DNA from: a bacterium
Lineage (GTDB): Bacteria > Spirochaetota > Leptospiria > Leptospirales > Leptonemataceae
Assembly: GCA_024742665.1 (NCBI GenBank)
Contig: JANSYA010000001.1
Location: 696,425-760,424, forward strand
Length of the DNA: 64,000 nucleotides
Direction of reading: 5' to 3'
Under the pieces are notes generated by a model. It made no database searches, was not told the origin of the DNA, and saw nothing but the letters and a program-made list of their open reading frames with translations. A program made the translations under genes and the position numbers. Below, piece after piece: positions 34,273-43,209 of the stretch; the first letter of the stretch is position 1; every line of letters starts with the position of its first letter.

Positions 34273-35094
34273 ATGGACGCAAGACTGTTGATGATCGACG
34301 ATGATCGAAAGCTGCAGAAGCTCGTGCGCGAGTATCTGGAGTCGTACGATTTTATGTTTCATTCGCTCTACAGCGGCGCCGGAGATCAGGTCTCCGAAGC
34401 CTTGCGCGAGCACAGTCCCGACCTGGTGATTCTGGATATTATGCTGCCGGGCAAGGACGGCCTGGAGATTTTGCGCGAGCTGCGCGGCGATCCCCTGGGC
34501 CGCCGCTTGCCCGTCCTGATGCTGACCGCCCGGGGCGACGAAACCGATCGCATCGTCGGTCTGGAGCTGGGCGCCGATGACTATCTGGCCAAGCCCTTTA
34601 ATCCGCGGGAATTACTCGCCCGCATTCGCGCGATTCTACGCCGCACGCGAGAGCTTGCCGACGAAGATGCGAGCGGCCCGGGCGGCGGCGCCCGGTTCCA
34701 GGCCGACGATGGGGACGAAGATGTCGATGTGAAGGCTGCCGGGCGATCGGCCGGCGAAGCCGCTGCGCCCGATCGCCCGCCGGTCCTGCGATCCGGCGCG
34801 ATCGTTTTGGATCGTGCGAAGATGGAGTGTCGCGTCGGCGAAGCGCGCCTGGATCTTTCCAGCGCGGAGTTTCAGCTGCTGGCGGTATTTTTGGAGGCGC
34901 CGGGCGTAGTTTTAAGTCGCGACGAATTAATGAATCGTACGAAAGGCCGCGATTATATGGGCTTCGAACGCAGCATCGACGTGCATATCAGCAAGATTCG
35001 CACGAAGCTCGATCAGGCCGGGGAAAGCGAGCGGATCAAAACGGTCTGGGGCGCGGGTTATATGCTGGTCGAAATCGCCGGCGAAAAGACATGA
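34273..35094 (+). CDS. OmpR-family response regulator (Cpx-like)
   Basis: The 273-residue protein has a receiver domain (acidic pair near residues 9-11, phospho-acceptor D55 in VILDIMLPG, Thr near 85, K107 in LAKPFN) and a winged-helix DNA-binding domain (ELLNRT-like DELMNRTKGRDYMGFERSIDVHISKIRTKL). Between them is an unusually long linker of about 45 residues rich in Asp, Gly and Ala. It probably binds the GTAAA boxes in its own promoter. The last 4 nt overlap the kinase gene (ATGA). Confidence 0.9.
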   Translation: MDARLLMIDDDRKLQKLVREYLESYDFMFHSLYSGAGDQVSEALREHSPDLVILDIMLPGKDGLEILRELRGDPLGRRLPVLMLTARGDETDRIVGLELGADDYLAKPFNPRELLARIRAILRRTRELADEDASGPGGGARFQADDGDEDVDVKAAGRSAGEAAAPDRPPVLRSGAIVLDRAKMECRVGEARLDLSSAEFQLLAVFLEAPGVVLSRDELMNRTKGRDYMGFERSIDVHISKIRTKLDQAGESERIKTVWGAGYMLVEIAGEKT

Positions 35095-36536
35095 AAGTCA
35101 GCAAGCTCTATATTAAAATCTTCGTTTCGGTATTGCTGGGACTGATCGTCGCCGAAGCGCTGATGTTCGGAGCCTTTCGCAGCATCTACCGGCGCGGCTT
35201 TCGCCAGGAGGTCGGCCAGGTCGTCGACGCCCATGCGATTCTGATTCGCAGCTTCGTACACACGCGCCTGGCGGACGGTGCGAATTTGCAGCAGGTCGCC
35301 GTGGAACTGGCGGGCATTGTTCCGGGGGACGTCTGGGCCCTGGACGAACAGGGACGAACGATCGCCGCGTCGCTGCCGCAGCTGGCTCCGCCGCCGCTTG
35401 ATGATTTCGACAACGAACGAATGACTCAGGAAGGCGTGCGCCTGGATTTTGAAGACGACGCGCTGCTGGCTCTATTGCCCCTGGACTATCCAGACGGCGG
35501 GCGAGGCCAGCTGGTTTTTGAGTTTCGTAAGGGGCATCGCGACGGCCCCGGCGAAAAGACTTTCGCTCTGGCTCTGGCCGGAGTGGCCGTCGCCTTCGCG
35601 TTTTTATTATATCCGCTTTCGCGCCTGCTGGGTCGACCTCTGCGCGAATTACGTGACAGCGTGCTGCGCATTGCCGACGGCGATCTGGATCATCGCGTGC
35701 GCGCCCTCGGCCAGGATGAAATCGGCGAGCTCGGTCGGGCCTTTAACCAGATGGCGGATCGGGTGGAACGCATGGTCGACGGCACCCGCGAATTGACGGC
35801 GCACGTCTCCCACGAATTGCGATCGCCCCTGGCGCGGATTCGCGTGGCCGCCGAACTCCTGCACGAAAGATCCGGCGCGCAAAAAGACGTCAGCGCGCCT
35901 GATCGCGCCCGGCAGATCGCCGGGCTGCACGATTCAATCAATCAGGAAATCGCGGACCTGGACCGGCTGATCGGTCGCATTCTGGAGCTTTCGCGTCTTG
36001 ACCTGAAAGACCCCGCGCCGACAGTTCCCCGGAGCGCCGCGAAAATTTTTGAGCAGTTGGGCGAACTGGCGCAGCGCTACAGCGTGGCTTTCGAGCGGCG
36101 CGGTCTGGTATTCCGCTTAAGACTGCCGCAACGCCCCGCCGCTCTGGACAAAGCCCGCACGACGATGTTGACCCTCAGTCCCGCGGATTTGCAAACGATC
36201 GTATCGGCCGTGCTCGACAACGCGGTGAAGTACGCTCACGGTCGGGTGGCGATGTTCGCGATTCTCGACTCCGACGATGCGGCGCTGCGCATGATCATTC
36301 AGAACGATCTCGCACCGGCCGAATTAGAAGCGGGCGTCGACTGTGAACGAATCTTCGAGCCCTTTCAGCGCGGCGCGGTTCAGCTTGCCGATGCGAATAT
36401 CGACGGCGCGGGGCTCGGCCTGGCGATCGCCCGGAAGGCGCTGGAAAACGCGGGCGGTTCGATTGAGGCCCGTCGCCGGGGCGCGCAGATTCAATTTGAA
36501 ATTCGAATGCCGTCGTCTGCGCGAAACGCAGGCTGA
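35091..36536 (+). CDS. Sensor histidine kinase (CpxA-like)
   Basis: From ATG 35091 (ATGA overlap with the regulator) the product has 481 residues. It has an N-terminal membrane span, a periplasmic domain of about 125 residues, a second span (FALALAGVAVAFAFLLYPLS), HAMP (about 177-230), HisKA with H241 in HVSHELRSPLARIRVA, and HATPase_c with DNAVKYA and GAGLGLAIARKAL. The HVSHELRSPLARI form is typical of CpxA/EnvZ-type kinases. It should sense envelope stress, with the divergent Spy-like protein as the likely feedback partner. Confidence 0.9.
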   Translation: MKVSKLYIKIFVSVLLGLIVAEALMFGAFRSIYRRGFRQEVGQVVDAHAILIRSFVHTRLADGANLQQVAVELAGIVPGDVWALDEQGRTIAASLPQLAPPPLDDFDNERMTQEGVRLDFEDDALLALLPLDYPDGGRGQLVFEFRKGHRDGPGEKTFALALAGVAVAFAFLLYPLSRLLGRPLRELRDSVLRIADGDLDHRVRALGQDEIGELGRAFNQMADRVERMVDGTRELTAHVSHELRSPLARIRVAAELLHERSGAQKDVSAPDRARQIAGLHDSINQEIADLDRLIGRILELSRLDLKDPAPTVPRSAAKIFEQLGELAQRYSVAFERRGLVFRLRLPQRPAALDKARTTMLTLSPADLQTIVSAVLDNAVKYAHGRVAMFAILDSDDAALRMIIQNDLAPAELEAGVDCERIFEPFQRGAVQLADANIDGAGLGLAIARKALENAGGSIEARRRGAQIQFEIRMPSSARNAG

Positions 36537-36592
36537 GTCGTACCGTTTTGGGTCGCAAAATTGCGCCGGGCGAATCGCAGGGTCGCGGAATA

Positions 36593-36898
36593 TTATTCGC
36601 CCTGGATTTCAGCGATGTGGTGCAGTTCGACCAGATCCATAACGTGGCGGACGCGGCCGCGAACGTTTAGAAACTTTAGCTTTGTTTTGTCGGCGTCGAA
36701 GCTGCGGTAAATGCTGACCAGCTCGGTGATTCCGCGGGAGTTCATGTACTCGACCTGTCCAAAGTCGATTTCAACGCGTTCCAAATCGACTTCGACGTAC
36801 TCCTTGAGGGCGTCGACGATTTCATTTTCGCCTTCCAGTCTTGGATCCAGCAGTCGCACATACAGCGTGCGATTGTGTTGCTCGATTTCGATCCGCAT
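36593..36898 (-). CDS. STAS-domain protein (anti-anti-sigma factor type)
   Basis: The 101-residue protein is a lone STAS domain: alternating strands (RIEIEQHNRTLYVRLLDPRLEG, RVEIDFGQVEYMNSRGITELVSIYR) with the Ser in YMNSRGI at the usual phosphorylation site. Such proteins switch partners when an anti-sigma kinase phosphorylates that Ser, and a PP2C phosphatase reverses it. The window contains one such phosphatase at 1331 but no HATPase-type anti-sigma kinase, so any pairing is untested. Confidence 0.85.
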   Translation of the reverse strand: MRIEIEQHNRTLYVRLLDPRLEGENEIVDALKEYVEVDLERVEIDFGQVEYMNSRGITELVSIYRSFDADKTKLKFLNVRGRVRHVMDLVELHHIAEIQGE

Positions 36899-37042
36899 AT
36901 CTATTACATCGGCGTCAGGGAGAGGGCTCCGCGACGGGACAGGCGAAAAATTTCATCCGGGCCAGATCTTACCAGTCAATTTTCTCGGTTTTCCAGCCGG
37001 GAAAAAGCCGGCAGACCGGACCCGCGTTCTTGAAATCAGAAC

Positions 37043-37243
37043 TTAGAGACTGTCAATTTCCTCAAGAATTTTATCGGCGTCTTCCAGAGCGCTGTCTTCG
37101 GAGATTTCGCTCAGAGCCGGCGACTCTACGACTTCGCTTTCGACGGACTCGTCTACTTCGGTCGACTCGCCGCCAGGGCATGCGGTCAGAAAGAGCGCGG
37201 CGGGGATCAGACCCAGCAGGATCCAGTGTTTGAAATTATTCAT
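37043..37243 (-). CDS. Small acidic lipoprotein
   Basis: The 66-residue protein has a signal ending in ALFLTAC|P followed by an acidic mature segment rich in Glu and Ser (EVDESVESEVVESPALSEI). A good ribosome site (GGAG) precedes ATG 37243, which lies inside the last codons of the upstream gene (8-nt overlap), so the two are coupled. I do not recognise a family. Confidence 0.7.
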   Translation of the reverse strand: MNNFKHWILLGLIPAALFLTACPGGESTEVDESVESEVVESPALSEISEDSALEDADKILEEIDSL

Positions 37244-37733
37244 CAGCGGTTTCTCCTGCTGCTTCGGCTTTTTCTAATTTGGCCTGGAGCTCTGCGTTCT
37301 TTTGTTTCTTACGGGCCAGGTTTTCTTCGGCGCGCTTGATTTTTTCGCGCAGGCGTGTGGCTTTTTCAGTATCGCCTTTTTCTTCCAGGCCGTCGGCGAT
37401 GCCCTTCAGGCGTTCGATCTTGCCTTCCAGCTTCTGGATGCGTTCGGCTCTTTTGGCCAGCCGGGCTTTTTGATTGGTAATGCGTTCCGCTTTGCGCTCG
37501 CCCTTTTCGGCCTGGCGCTTTTCTTTTTTGGCTTCGCGTTCGGCTTTTTTTTGTTCGCGCGCTTCTTTGCGTTCGGCCTTTTTCTGAGCCTTTTCTTCTT
37601 TGCTCAGTTTCTCGCGTTCGGGCTTGTCCGGAGTTGCCGGCGGCTGGGCTGCGAGTCCGGCCAGCGATAGACACAGGGCGCCTGCGAGCAGGCTGCGACC
37701 GGTCCAGCGCAGAATCTTTCTGCTGTTAGTCAT
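37236..37733 (-). CDS. Exported Lys/Glu/Arg-rich coiled-coil protein
   Basis: From ATG 37733 (AGAGGA 8 nt upstream) the 165-residue product has a signal (LLAGALCLSLAGLAAQ, probable cleavage after Ala) and then about 130 residues of charged helix. The composition (EKKAERKEAREQKKAEREAK, QKLEGKIERLKG) predicts an uninterrupted coiled coil. It is followed by the acidic lipoprotein with an 8-nt overlap. The basic coil and the acidic lipoprotein could interact; that is a guess from charge only. Confidence 0.72.
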   Translation of the reverse strand: MTNSRKILRWTGRSLLAGALCLSLAGLAAQPPATPDKPEREKLSKEEKAQKKAERKEAREQKKAEREAKKEKRQAEKGERKAERITNQKARLAKRAERIQKLEGKIERLKGIADGLEEKGDTEKATRLREKIKRAEENLARKKQKNAELQAKLEKAEAAGETADE

Positions 37734-37908
37734 AGTTGGTTTCCTCTGAGGATTGTCGCCCGCGTTCGTTTCGCGCGAGCCGACGATCCTCAGAAGCAGA
37801 ACTGGCCCCGGATTCTTCACAAGCGTTTTTTGAAAGCGGCGGCTAATTCTTACGGGAAGCAAACATACGCGGCGGGTAAAATTTACGCGCGGACTGGCGG
37901 GTATCGAA

Positions 37909-38688
37909 TTATTGCGCGGCGTCGGCGGCGCGCGCCTTCATGCGCGCCAGGGGTTCTTCGATAATCGTCCGGACGTGGGCCGAGAGTTCTTCCGGACTCA
38001 TGTCGGCGTAAGCGGCCGCTGCGATCGGAGGGTGAATCATCATCTGCACTTTGCCGGGGCTGATGCGCTGAATTCGCGTGCCCCGCTGCTTGGGCGGCAT
38101 AACCGCGCTCGCGCCGTGAATCGTGATGGGCTGAATGACGACCTCGGCGCGCTTGGCCAGGATGAAGCCGCCCTTCTTGAATTGCCGCATGCTGCCGTCG
38201 GGAAAACCGCGCGTGCCTTCGGGAAAGATCACTACCGAGCGTCCGGCTTTGACCATGTCGGCCGCGCCGTACAGCGAATCGAGAGCCTTGCGCCGGTCGT
38301 CGCGCTCGACCGGAATATAACCCGCGGCGGCCATGCCCCAGCCGAAGAGCGGGATCTTAAACAGGGAGGCCTTCGCCATCCAGGCGAAGGGTACGCGCAG
38401 CACCGAAAAGAATACGATGATGTCGACCATGCTCTGATGGTTGGAAATAAAAATGACCGGCCCGTCCGAATGCAGGCGATCGATTCCTTCAGCTTCGATG
38501 CGAATGCCCGCGAACCAGCAGAGCGTGCGTCCCCAGAGATAGCCGGAGCTGTGCATCGCGTGGCGCATGCGAAAGATCATGAAAGGCAGCGTTAGAATGC
38601 CGGTGATCAAAGTTATCAGAATCAGCACGATCCAGTAGTAGACCGAAGCGACCGCGCTAAAGAAACTTTTAATTCCGGAGTTGCTCAT
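37909..38688 (-). CDS. plsC: 1-acyl-sn-glycerol-3-phosphate acyltransferase
   Basis: The 259-residue protein has an N-terminal membrane segment and the acyltransferase blocks: SNHQSMVDI (HxxxxD catalytic pair), PFAWMAK, FPEGTRG (substrate binding) and VIQPITIHGA. PlsC transfers an acyl chain to the sn-2 position of lysophosphatidate at the inner membrane, an essential step in phospholipid synthesis. It lies 4 nt after the ferredoxin-type gene on the same strand. Paralogues are common, so the symbol rests on motif content. Confidence 0.82.
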   Translation of the reverse strand: MSNSGIKSFFSAVASVYYWIVLILITLITGILTLPFMIFRMRHAMHSSGYLWGRTLCWFAGIRIEAEGIDRLHSDGPVIFISNHQSMVDIIVFFSVLRVPFAWMAKASLFKIPLFGWGMAAAGYIPVERDDRRKALDSLYGAADMVKAGRSVVIFPEGTRGFPDGSMRQFKKGGFILAKRAEVVIQPITIHGASAVMPPKQRGTRIQRISPGKVQMMIHPPIAAAAYADMSPEELSAHVRTIIEEPLARMKARAADAAQ

Positions 38689-38692
38689 GGAT

Positions 38693-39418
38693 TCAACCCT
38701 CGTCGTTCATTGCGATTCGAATCGCCGCGGTCTCTGCGGGACAGGCCGGGATGCACTGTCCACAGCCCGTGCAATGGTCGGCGAAACGGGGCAGTTTTTC
38801 TTTTCCGCGCCCGTACGAAATCACTTCCGGTACGGGACACGCCTTTGCACATTCCCGGCAGGTTTTTTTTCGGCCACCGCTTTTTTTGCGCGGGGATGAC
38901 GAGCGTGCGGCGTCGCCTGCGGCTTTCTTATCCGGCGTCGCGTTCAAGCAAGCCCCGGAGATCACTTCCGCCTGTCCGAATTTCGGCAGACTGTTCGCCG
39001 GCAGCGGTCTCAGAGCGTCATCGTCGCAGGCGCTAATGCACGGCATGTCCGGACACAGCTGGCAGGCGACCGAGTTGGGATCCAGCAGCGGCCCCGAAGC
39101 TCCGCCCAGTGTAAAAATCACGCCGTAGGGACAGGCGATGACGCAGTCCCCGCAGCGAGTGCAGGCCCGATCAAAGGCCGCGGGATCCGGCAGGGCTCCT
39201 GGCGGCCGGGCGAATTCATCGGGGATCCGATAGGCGCTCGCATCGGAAGCGAAATCCCCCTGGTCTTTGCGGTTGGCGATGGCGTGATCGAGGCCTTCCG
39301 GCGCCAGCAGGTTGGCCAGATTCTGCAGCCGATGGCCGACAATTTCGCCGACCGGACCTTTCCATAGATCCTTGCCGATGCCTTTCAGGCCGTCTGTGAA
39401 AAACTTTTTGCGCTCCAT
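38693..39418 (-). CDS. Polyferredoxin-like 4Fe-4S protein
   Basis: From ATG 39418 the 241-residue product has at least three iron-sulfur motifs: CTRCGDCVIACPYG (classical CxxCxxCxxxCP), a second set around CQLCPDMPCISAC, a CRECAKACPVP block, and a final CTGCGQCIPACPAE. This matches NapF/MauM-type ferredoxins. The basic N-terminus (MERKKFFTDGLKGIG) has no signal. It is followed within 4 nt by plsC. The electron partner is unknown. Confidence 0.82.
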   Translation of the reverse strand: MERKKFFTDGLKGIGKDLWKGPVGEIVGHRLQNLANLLAPEGLDHAIANRKDQGDFASDASAYRIPDEFARPPGALPDPAAFDRACTRCGDCVIACPYGVIFTLGGASGPLLDPNSVACQLCPDMPCISACDDDALRPLPANSLPKFGQAEVISGACLNATPDKKAAGDAARSSSPRKKSGGRKKTCRECAKACPVPEVISYGRGKEKLPRFADHCTGCGQCIPACPAETAAIRIAMNDEG

Positions 39419-39561
39419 ACTATCCAGGCGTCGCGGCGGTTTTCGCGGGATTCTGGGACAAATCGCGCCGACCAGGCCCTCCGTCAGCCCTTTTCGGGGC
39501 AAAAACTGCTAATCCTCGCCATCAAAAAGTGCGAAGTTCTACTATATAGAGGACGATTTTG

Positions 39562-40839
39562 ATGCAGCCAGACACACTGAGCCGGGACATAGAACTTGAA
39601 GCGATCCAGCCGACCGACGCCGGGCCGTCGAATTGGAACGAGGAGATTGGTGTCGCCCCGGCCGCCGAAGTCGTCGAGGCCACTCCCGCGGATCTGGCTC
39701 CGCTGGAAGTGGAAGGATCTGCGACCTCCCGCGATGCGTCCGTTCAGCAAACAGGCTCTACGGATACCGCGCGGGATTCCAACGAGCGCCGTCGTGCGCC
39801 GGAATCTCGCGCGGCATCCGGGACGGCGCCGGAGCGATCCGGCGTGCGCGATATCCCCTGCGATCAGTGCGGCGGCGAACAGTTTCTGACGATGTTCGAA
39901 AAAGAGTCGTCGCGCGACGAAGTCTACCAGGTCGTGCGCTGCGTCAGCTGCGATCTGGTGCAGGTCAATCCCCAGCCCGACGCGGCGACGGTCGCTCCGT
40001 ACTATGCACGCGAGTACTTTACGAAGCGCACCGACCGCGGATATGATAACTATTTCTCAGAAGAACTTAAGGCGCAGATCAACAGCGTCTACGCTCAGAA
40101 TCTGGGCGATCTTGGATTTTTCGAATACGAACAGCATTTAAAATCCGGCAGCTGGTTGATGCAGCACCTGGGCGGCCCCGCGGCGGGCGCGAAGTCCACC
40201 GGCCCGTCCACGGCGAAAACCGCGTCGGAATCTAACGCAAAGCCGCCAGGGGCTGCTTTGCAGCCGGATCATCGTCCCCGGAGTCTGGACGTGGGCTGTG
40301 CCGCCGGTTATTTCGTGCAGTATCTCGCGGAACGGGGTTGGAACGCCGAAGGTGTGGAGCTCTCGGAGGCGGCGGCTGAATTTGGAATACAAAAGCTCGA
40401 CCTGAATATTCTGATCGCGGATTTTTTGACCTGTCGCAAACTCAAAGCCGACGCTTACGATCTAATTTCGCTCTGGGCGTCGATCGAACACATGCACAGC
40501 CCGCGCCAGGTTCTCGCTCGCGCTTTTGAGCTACTAAAGCCCGGCGGCCGCATGATTCTCTCGACCTGTCGCTATGGCGCGCTCGCGAAGTTGCGCGGCG
40601 TGAACTGGCGATTCATGAACGTGCCCGAGCATCTTTATTTTTTCAGCCTGCAGGGTTTGATTGATCTGGCCCGGGACATCGGCTTTCAGAGCGAAGCTGC
40701 GGTGACTTACGGCTCCGGTCTGACCGGGCGGCCGAACGCGAGCCTGTGGTATCGCGCGGCGAAGCGTCTGGCCGACCCCACGGTCAAGCGACTGAACCAG
40801 GGCGATATGATGGCGCTGCATTTAAGCAAGGCCGTGTGA
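39562..40839 (+). CDS. Class I SAM-dependent methyltransferase with zinc-ribbon
   Basis: From ATG 39562 (GAGG 9 nt upstream; TTG 39559 also possible) the product has about 425 residues. The first 90 are low-complexity Ala/Glu/Arg. A short zinc-ribbon follows (IPCDQCGGEQFL ... CVSCDLVQVNP), then a linker, and a Methyltransf_23-type Rossmann domain with LDVGCAAGYFVQYLAE and LISLWASIEHMHSP. The target is unknown. The 3' end overlaps the reductase gene by 4 nt (GTGA), so the two act together or are at least co-translated. A Cys pair with methyltransferase is common in sugar and lipid modification. Confidence 0.83.
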   Translation: MQPDTLSRDIELEAIQPTDAGPSNWNEEIGVAPAAEVVEATPADLAPLEVEGSATSRDASVQQTGSTDTARDSNERRRAPESRAASGTAPERSGVRDIPCDQCGGEQFLTMFEKESSRDEVYQVVRCVSCDLVQVNPQPDAATVAPYYAREYFTKRTDRGYDNYFSEELKAQINSVYAQNLGDLGFFEYEQHLKSGSWLMQHLGGPAAGAKSTGPSTAKTASESNAKPPGAALQPDHRPRSLDVGCAAGYFVQYLAERGWNAEGVELSEAAAEFGIQKLDLNILIADFLTCRKLKADAYDLISLWASIEHMHSPRQVLARAFELLKPGGRMILSTCRYGALAKLRGVNWRFMNVPEHLYFFSLQGLIDLARDIGFQSEAAVTYGSGLTGRPNASLWYRAAKRLADPTVKRLNQGDMMALHLSKAV

Positions 40840-41675
40840 AATCTTTTCGCGACAAACTGGCCCTGATTACAGGGGGCTCTTCCGGCATCGGCCTGGCCTG
40901 CGCGGAGGCGCTGGTGCGCGAAGGCGCCGCGGTTTGTATTATCGCGCGCCGCTCGAAACCCCTCAAGGCGGCCGTCGCGCATTTGCGGACGATCGCGCCG
41001 GCAGCGGGCGCAGGTCCGAAAAACAATCAGCGCATCGTCGGTTTCAGTGCGGACGTAGCCTCGTATCGCCAGTTAAAGAGCGCGTACCGCAAGTGCCGCC
41101 GGGATCTGGGCGTTCCCCATCTCTTAATCAACTGCGCCGGCTTTAGTAAGCCCGGTCGTTTCGCAGAGCTGCCGCTGCATCAGTTCTATCGCCAGACCGA
41201 AACGAATTATTACGGCGCCGTGCACGGTGCGAAGATGCTTCTGTCGGACTGGATCGCGCGCGGCGACGGCGGAGCGATCGTAAACGTGGCATCTGTTGCC
41301 GGCTATCTCGGGGTCTATGGTTTCAGCGCGTACAGTCCGACGAAATTCGCGGTGTTGGGTTTTTCGGAATCGCTGCGCCAGGAGCTGAAAGTTCACGGCC
41401 TGCGCGTGCACGTCGCGTGCCCGCCCGATACGGATACGCCGGGCTTGCGCGCGGAAAACGAGGGCAAGCCGCCGGAAACCGTCGCTCTTTCGGGAAAAGT
41501 TCGACCGGTCAGCGCCGATCGCGTCGCGGCGTCGATTCTCGCCGGAGTGCGCCGCAATCGTTTTATGATCTTCGCCGATTTCGAAAGCCGTTTCGTCTAC
41601 GCGATCAGCCGGTGGTTTCCCGGTCTGACGCGCCGAATTATGGACGGGATCGTTTCGCGGTCCCGCAATGAGTAA
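40836..41675 (+). CDS. Short-chain dehydrogenase/reductase (3-ketosphinganine-reductase-like)
   Basis: From GTG 40836 the 279-residue product starts with the NAD(P) motif ITGGSSGIG and has NCAGF, the catalytic Ser in VNVASVAG, and YSPTKFAVLGFSESLRQEL (Tyr-x-x-x-Lys). The region YGFSAYSPTKFA, the extended N-terminal strand, and VACPPDTDTPGLRAENEGKP closely resemble 3-dehydrosphinganine reductase (KDSR). A C-terminal hydrophobic/basic stretch (FESRFVYAISRWFPGLTRRI) suggests membrane association. If correct, the cell may make a sphingoid base, but no serine palmitoyltransferase lies in the window. It is coupled to the methyltransferase. Confidence 0.82.
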   Translation: MKSFRDKLALITGGSSGIGLACAEALVREGAAVCIIARRSKPLKAAVAHLRTIAPAAGAGPKNNQRIVGFSADVASYRQLKSAYRKCRRDLGVPHLLINCAGFSKPGRFAELPLHQFYRQTETNYYGAVHGAKMLLSDWIARGDGGAIVNVASVAGYLGVYGFSAYSPTKFAVLGFSESLRQELKVHGLRVHVACPPDTDTPGLRAENEGKPPETVALSGKVRPVSADRVAASILAGVRRNRFMIFADFESRFVYAISRWFPGLTRRIMDGIVSRSRNE

Positions 41676-41693
41676 ATCGTCCGAGCGATGATT

Positions 41694-43178
41694 CTACGCG
41701 TTCTCGCGCGCGTCGTGGTCGATCGCTTCGATCTTTTCGCCTTCCGAAGTCGCCATGACTGAAGTGCAGGTTAAGTCACCGATGATGTTTACGGAAGTGC
41801 GAAACATATCGAGCAGTCGATCGAGGCCGAAGATCAAAGCGATGCCCGCGGCGTCGACGTTCGCCGTATCCAGAACGATCGCCAGAGTGATCATACCCGC
41901 GCCGGGAACGCCGGCCGCCCCGATCGAAGCCAGGGTCGCGGTCAGGATCATCACGAGCTGCTGGGAAAATGAAAGATCCATGCCGTAGACCTGGGCGATA
42001 AAGATCGCGGCGACACCCTGATACAGCGCCGTGCCGTCCATGTTTACAGTTGCGCCCAGGGGCAGAACGAAGCTGGAGACTTCGTTTGAAATCCCCAGGT
42101 TCTCGCGGCTGACGCGCATGCTGACCGGCAGAGTCGCGCTGGAAGAGCTCGTGCTGAAGCCGAGCAGCAGCGCTTCTTTGATCGCGCGCAAAAATCGCAG
42201 CGGGTTGATGCGCACGTAAAAAATCAAGAGCGAGCCGTAAGTGAAAGTCGCGTGCAAGAACAGACCCAGCACCACGACCGCACCGTAATAGGCGAGGGGC
42301 AGCAGAATATCCAGACCCATCGTCGCCACGACGCCGGTCATCAATGCGAAGACGCCGTACGGCGCGATCTCCATGGCCATGTTGACCATTTTGATTACGA
42401 CTTCGTTCAGGCCGCCGATCGAATGGAGCAGAGCCCGCGCGTACATGCGCGGGTGGTCGCTGCCGCGTAAATCGTCGTCGTCTTCCGGCGCGTCGGGATC
42501 GCTGCGCAGGACCAGCGCCAGGGCTATGCCGAAAAACAGAGAGAAAAAGATGATCGCGAGCATATCGCCCTGAGATAAAGACTGAATGGGATTGGTCGGA
42601 GCCATGCGAACCAGCACGTCGAGCACCTTTTCGAATTCGCTGCGCTGGTCTTTCGCCGGTCGGGTCGCTTCGTCGTAGTTTTTTTCGACGCGTTCGCGGT
42701 ACGCCTGCGCGTCGGCCTGGACTTCGCGGTTGCTGGCATCGCGCTGGATTAAATCGGTGACCTGTCCCAGTTCATGCCAGATCGTGCCGTCGCCCTGGGT
42801 TAATTTGCGCGTTGTATCGTCGGCGTACTTTTCAATTAGAGCGTCGCGGGATTCCGCGGGCAGATGGTCGCCCGGCGCGAGCATATTCGCCAGACCCACG
42901 CCGATGCTGACCGAAAATACGGTCGTCATCATAAAGAAGCCGAGGGCTTTCGCGCTCAGGCTGCCGACGCGCCCCGGGTTTTCGCGGCCGAGATTCGCAG
43001 CTCCGAGAATCAGCGAAGCCAGGACTAAAGGCACGACGACCATCTTGATCAATCGAATGAAAAGTTCGCCGATATAGTCCGTATATTTCGTGAGATCTTC
43101 GAGTCCGGTTGTGTGCAGAATCCAGCCGACGGCGATGCCGGCGACCATACCGATCAGGATCTTCGTATATAATTTCAT
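41694..43178 (-). CDS. Dicarboxylate/amino acid:cation symporter (DAACS, GltP/DctA type)
   Basis: The 494-residue protein has about eight membrane spans and the family motifs: IKMVVVPLVLASLI, the serine-rich re-entrant STSSSSATLPV, NMDGTALYQGVAAIFIAQ and LDRLLDMFRTSVNIIGD. It imports glutamate, aspartate or C4-dicarboxylates with Na+ or H+. A soluble insertion of about 100 residues (HLPAESRDALIEKYADD to MAPTNPIQ) sits between early spans; relatives have a loop here, but this one is long. It is followed upstream on the same strand by two cNMP-binding proteins that may control it. Confidence 0.9.
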   Translation of the reverse strand: MKLYTKILIGMVAGIAVGWILHTTGLEDLTKYTDYIGELFIRLIKMVVVPLVLASLILGAANLGRENPGRVGSLSAKALGFFMMTTVFSVSIGVGLANMLAPGDHLPAESRDALIEKYADDTTRKLTQGDGTIWHELGQVTDLIQRDASNREVQADAQAYRERVEKNYDEATRPAKDQRSEFEKVLDVLVRMAPTNPIQSLSQGDMLAIIFFSLFFGIALALVLRSDPDAPEDDDDLRGSDHPRMYARALLHSIGGLNEVVIKMVNMAMEIAPYGVFALMTGVVATMGLDILLPLAYYGAVVVLGLFLHATFTYGSLLIFYVRINPLRFLRAIKEALLLGFSTSSSSATLPVSMRVSRENLGISNEVSSFVLPLGATVNMDGTALYQGVAAIFIAQVYGMDLSFSQQLVMILTATLASIGAAGVPGAGMITLAIVLDTANVDAAGIALIFGLDRLLDMFRTSVNIIGDLTCTSVMATSEGEKIEAIDHDARENA

Positions 43179-43209
43179 AAAAATAACTTAATAGATGGGG
43201 CGGCCTGAC

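Noticed and set aside
37302-37670. Phe-rich plus-strand frame opposite the coiled-coil gene
   Set aside because: Its Phe/Leu richness is the antisense image of Lys/Glu codons. The minus strand has a ribosome site and signal peptide.
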